From: JAJZXY01 sp046706185
GTDB lineage: Archaea; Thermoplasmatota; Thermoplasmata; Sysuiplasmatales; Sysuiplasmataceae
DNA length: 64,000 nucleotides
Assembly (NCBI GenBank): GCA_046706185.1
Contig: JBJKPR010000002.1
Coordinates: forward strand, 1 to 64,000
Direction of reading: 5' to 3'
The notes beneath the pieces are model-generated. The model was not told where the DNA came from. It did no database searches and saw only the letters and a list, made by a program, of their open reading frames with translations. The stretch's first letter is position 1; the number at the start of each line of letters is the position of its first letter. Positions 62,037-64,000 of this stretch are shown here, in pieces. Both the position numbers and the translations under genes were made by a program.

Positions 62037-62557
62037 TTAACCACTTCGTGCCACTATTATGACCTGGCGCAGTGAGAAATCGTGGCGGGGCTCCGCGGGA
62101 AGTTCATTGGCTGACGTGGAACAGGCAGCACGTAGGGATTATACCCGGTACGAGCATCTGGAGCCGCAACAGGGCCACGGGCTACTGCCATGAGGCATTC
62201 CTCAACGTGACACGACAGTCGCCGGCACGTGCATCTTTTCCTGTAATCAGGACGTTTGACGATGGTATCCACAATAAGGGCATGCTGCCATTCATTGCGC
62301 AAACCGCAGGCGAGAAGATTTGGGCCGGCGTATTTTAAGCTGTCGCTCTTACAGTTACAGGAGAGAGTGCCATTTGCATGCAACTGCATAGCACGCGCAT
62401 GAGCGCCAGGCAGCGCCGATGCCCTTCCACGATAGGGGGGGGGGGTGCGCATGCCGCAAGAAGATGTCGTGGAACGAAACAATATCGCATGAAATGCGAG
62501 GGCCAGTCGCATGGCGGCAACGAAGATATTAAATCGAAAGGATGAATAACTCGTTTC
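62037..62557. other. Long divergent intergenic region with an 11-G homopolymer
   Basis: About 520 bases between divergently transcribed genes. It contains the minus-strand promoter of the glycosyltransferase operon, a run of 11 G residues at 62435-62445, and an AT-rich AAGATATTAAAT at about 62524-62535 upstream of the gene at 62558. Short ORFs on both strands lack ribosome sites. No tRNA fold found. Confidence 0.45.
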
Positions 62558-62926
62558 GTGAAGGCTGAAGTGGGCCATATTGTGTTCGCATCCGGCTTCA
62601 GATACAGAGCATTGAAGGATGTTTTTCCCGAACTGATGACAACCTTTCTACAGGAAACAGACCAGATGCCAGAGGAGAGGGAGATACTTGATATGTTCAT
62701 TGAATTGAACATGCGTGATATCAGGTCAAACAGAAAGCCGGAGGGGTACAACAGGAGGGGAAGAATGCGCCTCATGTTCCCGATTGGTCGGAAGGAGATG
62801 TTCCTGGCAGGAAATTCCTCCAGCACGGAGGTTGTCAGGGTGACTGAAAAGATAAGCAAGTTGCTTCAGAAGAAAGGGATCAAGAACAGTCTGGAATGGG
62901 ATGATGGGAGTTCGCCGAGGGTCTAA
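62558..62926 (+). CDS. Uncharacterised basic protein
   Basis: 122 residues, GTG start. Opens VGHIVFASGFRYRALKDVFPELMTTFLQET, middle rich in Arg/Lys (NMRDIRSNRKPEGYNRRGRMR), then a strand MFLAGNSSSTEVVRVTEKISKLLQKKG. No family recognised. AAGATATTAAAT about 25-33 bases upstream suggests it is expressed from its own leaderless transcript. It ends overlapping the minus-strand phosphodiesterase gene by four bases. Confidence 0.5.
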   Translation: MKAEVGHIVFASGFRYRALKDVFPELMTTFLQETDQMPEEREILDMFIELNMRDIRSNRKPEGYNRRGRMRLMFPIGRKEMFLAGNSSSTEVVRVTEKISKLLQKKGIKNSLEWDDGSSPRV

Positions 62927-63474
62927 GTCCTGAGCCTGGACACGTGCAGAGGTGTATGTATGGCTCCCCGGGGAGTGAGTTCGCTCTTCTTCAGGATGAC
63001 CTCGTGCACTTCCTGACGCCCAAAACTGAAGTCGCCCCATTCATCAAAGAGCCTATCCAGCTTCCCCTGCTCGATCCTGCATTTTACCCTTGCAAGCGTC
63101 ACATGGGGATGGAATACCCTTCTCTCGACCTCCATGCCAATCTTCGACAGCCTTTCCGAAAGCAGTGCGTTCAGCCTTGATGTCTCTCCGCCGTCTGCCA
63201 CCCCAACCCAGATCACGGAGGGTCTGTGAGCGGAGGGGAATGCTCCCACCCCCCTGAACTCCACACTGAACCTTTCCATCAATGAGGCCACCTGGTCCAT
63301 CTCCAAGGCGATCTTCTGGTTCAATGAAGGTTCCACCTCGCCGAGGAAATTGAGCGTGAGGTGCATCTCACCATGGCCAGCGCACCTGACGCACCTGTCT
63401 GAGAAGACATCGTGTCGAAGCAGCTCATGTACAATGGAGCTGTCATCCATGTCAAAGGCGATGAATTCACGCAT
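62923..63474 (-). CDS. thpR: RNA 2',3'-cyclic phosphodiesterase, 2H family
   Basis: 183 residues. Both H-x-T-x signatures are present: MHLTLNF (about residue 39) and HPHVTLARVK (about residue 124), as in ThpR/LigT proteins that open 2',3'-cyclic phosphates of RNA. REFIAFDMD at the start and FRGVGAFPSAHRPSVIWVGVADG in the middle are also typical. In archaea it is thought to act in RNA end repair. Same end as the uncharacterised gene, convergent. Confidence 0.9.
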   Translation of the reverse strand: MREFIAFDMDDSSIVHELLRHDVFSDRCVRCAGHGEMHLTLNFLGEVEPSLNQKIALEMDQVASLMERFSVEFRGVGAFPSAHRPSVIWVGVADGGETSRLNALLSERLSKIGMEVERRVFHPHVTLARVKCRIEQGKLDRLFDEWGDFSFGRQEVHEVILKKSELTPRGAIHTPLHVSRLRT

Positions 63475-63837
63475 CGGGGCGGCAATTGGCCCGCCGTTGT
63501 ATTAATCCAGCGGTCTATCGAGACGTTCTCAGGCTGTATTGCCCGGTCAAAGTCATGTATGAGGGGGCATCCTGTCCAAAAAAGGGCGCTAAACGACAAA
63601 TAAGCACGAAATAAGTAAAATTTGTAAACTTAAAGTATTGTTATATGACAAAAATATTAAATATAGCAAAAAATGATCAAAACCACAACCAAAGACAGCA
63701 TATGGCGGTTGTCCGCTGCAGAGCTATATTCTGCGGGTGGACGGCTTTGATTGCAGGTTCAACGCCATGTCCCCGCAGTCGTTCGTGTATAGCGCAAGTC
63801 GAGCAGCCACCGTACACTGCCTCACGGACGTGAGAAA
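63475..63837. other. Intergenic region with AT-rich block upstream of TFB
   Basis: The stretch at about 63598-63690 is far richer in A and T than its surroundings and contains several TATA-like strings (TTATATGAC, ATATTAAATATAG). It lies between the divergently transcribed phosphodiesterase and TFB genes. About 150 bases separate it from the TFB start. A 62-codon ORF starting at 63645 is not convincing. Confidence 0.5.
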
Positions 63838-64000
63838 GTGGTCACACTAAACAAAACAAGAGAGAAGGTGGAGGTCGATGACATTGAATACTGCCCCGAG
63901 TGCAACAGCTCCCACCTGCAGGAGGACTATGAAAGGGGAGAGCTGGTTTGCGCTGACTGTGGACTTGTGGTGAGCGAGAACCTCATTGACCCCGGACAGG
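63838..64000 (+). CDS. tfb: Transcription initiation factor B, N-terminal part (truncated by window end)
   Basis: The visible 54 codons, beginning at GTG 63838, encode VTLNKTREKVEVDDIEYCPEC, then SSHLQEDYERGELVCADCGLVVSENLIDPGQ. The C-x2-C...C-x2-C zinc ribbon (CPEC and CADC) with GLV-x-x-N/E-x-x-I-D is that of archaeal TFB/TFIIB, which recruits RNA polymerase to TBP-bound promoters. The gene continues beyond the window; the B-finger and cyclin-like repeats are not visible. Confidence 0.9.
   Translation, partial: MVTLNKTREKVEVDDIEYCPECNSSHLQEDYERGELVCADCGLVVSENLIDPGQ

Noticed and set aside
63645..63833. 62-codon frame in the AT-rich block before TFB
   Set aside because: It starts inside promoter-like sequence and changes composition abruptly; no family features.
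1..64000. CRISPR arrays, insertion sequences and tRNA/rRNA genes
   Set aside because: No regularly spaced repeats, transposase motifs or tRNA cloverleaves were recognised on reading through the window.

Overview
The window is archaeal and most likely from the Thermoplasmata (Thermoplasmatota). The evidence is: the zinc-ribbon start of a transcription factor B at the right edge, an Orc1/Cdc6 initiator, GMP synthase split into two separately encoded subunits, TATA boxes about 25-30 bases upstream of many start codons (leaderless transcripts), frequent GTG and TTG starts, and a surface protein carrying the ESGLPSG...W..TLNG repeat that I associate with Thermoplasmata. Base composition looks moderately GC-rich by eye (not computed). 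I found no tRNA, rRNA, insertion sequence or CRISPR array.

Layout. 1-1.2 kb: the end of a secreted repeat protein with a C-terminal Hint domain, split by an apparent frameshift. 1.8-2.8 kb: a two-domain winged-helix regulator coupled to a small membrane protein. 2.9-7.3 kb: a translationally coupled trio of P-loop NTPase, ABC exporter and M14 zinc carboxypeptidase, whose substrate I cannot name. 7.7-13.7 kb: a DHFR/RibD-like reductase, a cation/proton antiporter with a long cytosolic coiled-coil tail, and a four-gene membrane/surface operon headed by a membrane-bound winged-helix protein. 13.9-24.5 kb: a Nudix hydrolase followed by nine contiguous heme genes (hemD, C, B, Y, H, E, Q, L, A), enough to go from glutamyl-tRNA to heme b by the coproporphyrin route, plus an ABM-domain protein. 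24.5-33.5 kb: assorted genes including a Gfo/Idh/MocA oxidoreductase, a cytosolic HtrA-like protease, a divergent NRAMP-like transporter, acetoacetyl-CoA synthetase, a small CWC zinc-binding protein and a DUF389 membrane protein.

33.6-38.0 kb: a lysine operon of the diaminopimelate-aminotransferase type (dapA-dapB-lysA-dapL) without dapF. 38-43.6 kb: acetyltransferase, HxlR regulator, a second cation/proton antiporter, archaeal riboflavin reductase, Mut7-C protein, DUF131 membrane protein and GuaAA with a small overlapping gene. 43.7-50.5 kb: S-adenosylhomocysteinase coupled to a PfkB-family kinase, an orphan DNA methyltransferase, a lone RAM-domain protein, GuaAB, and a HAD-fold protein lacking its catalytic aspartate. 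50.9-64 kb: a 1122-residue array of GAF-like domains with no output domain, Orc1/Cdc6, GcvT, AsnRS, a membrane-anchored secreted FKBP, a GT4-DedA-GT4 operon, a 2',3'-cyclic phosphodiesterase family protein and the start of TFB.

The best candidates for an undescribed system are the NTPase/ABC/M14 operon, the GAF array beside cdc6, the 11.2-13.7 kb surface operon and the altered NRAMP-like transporter. The heme locus is the clearest complete pathway.
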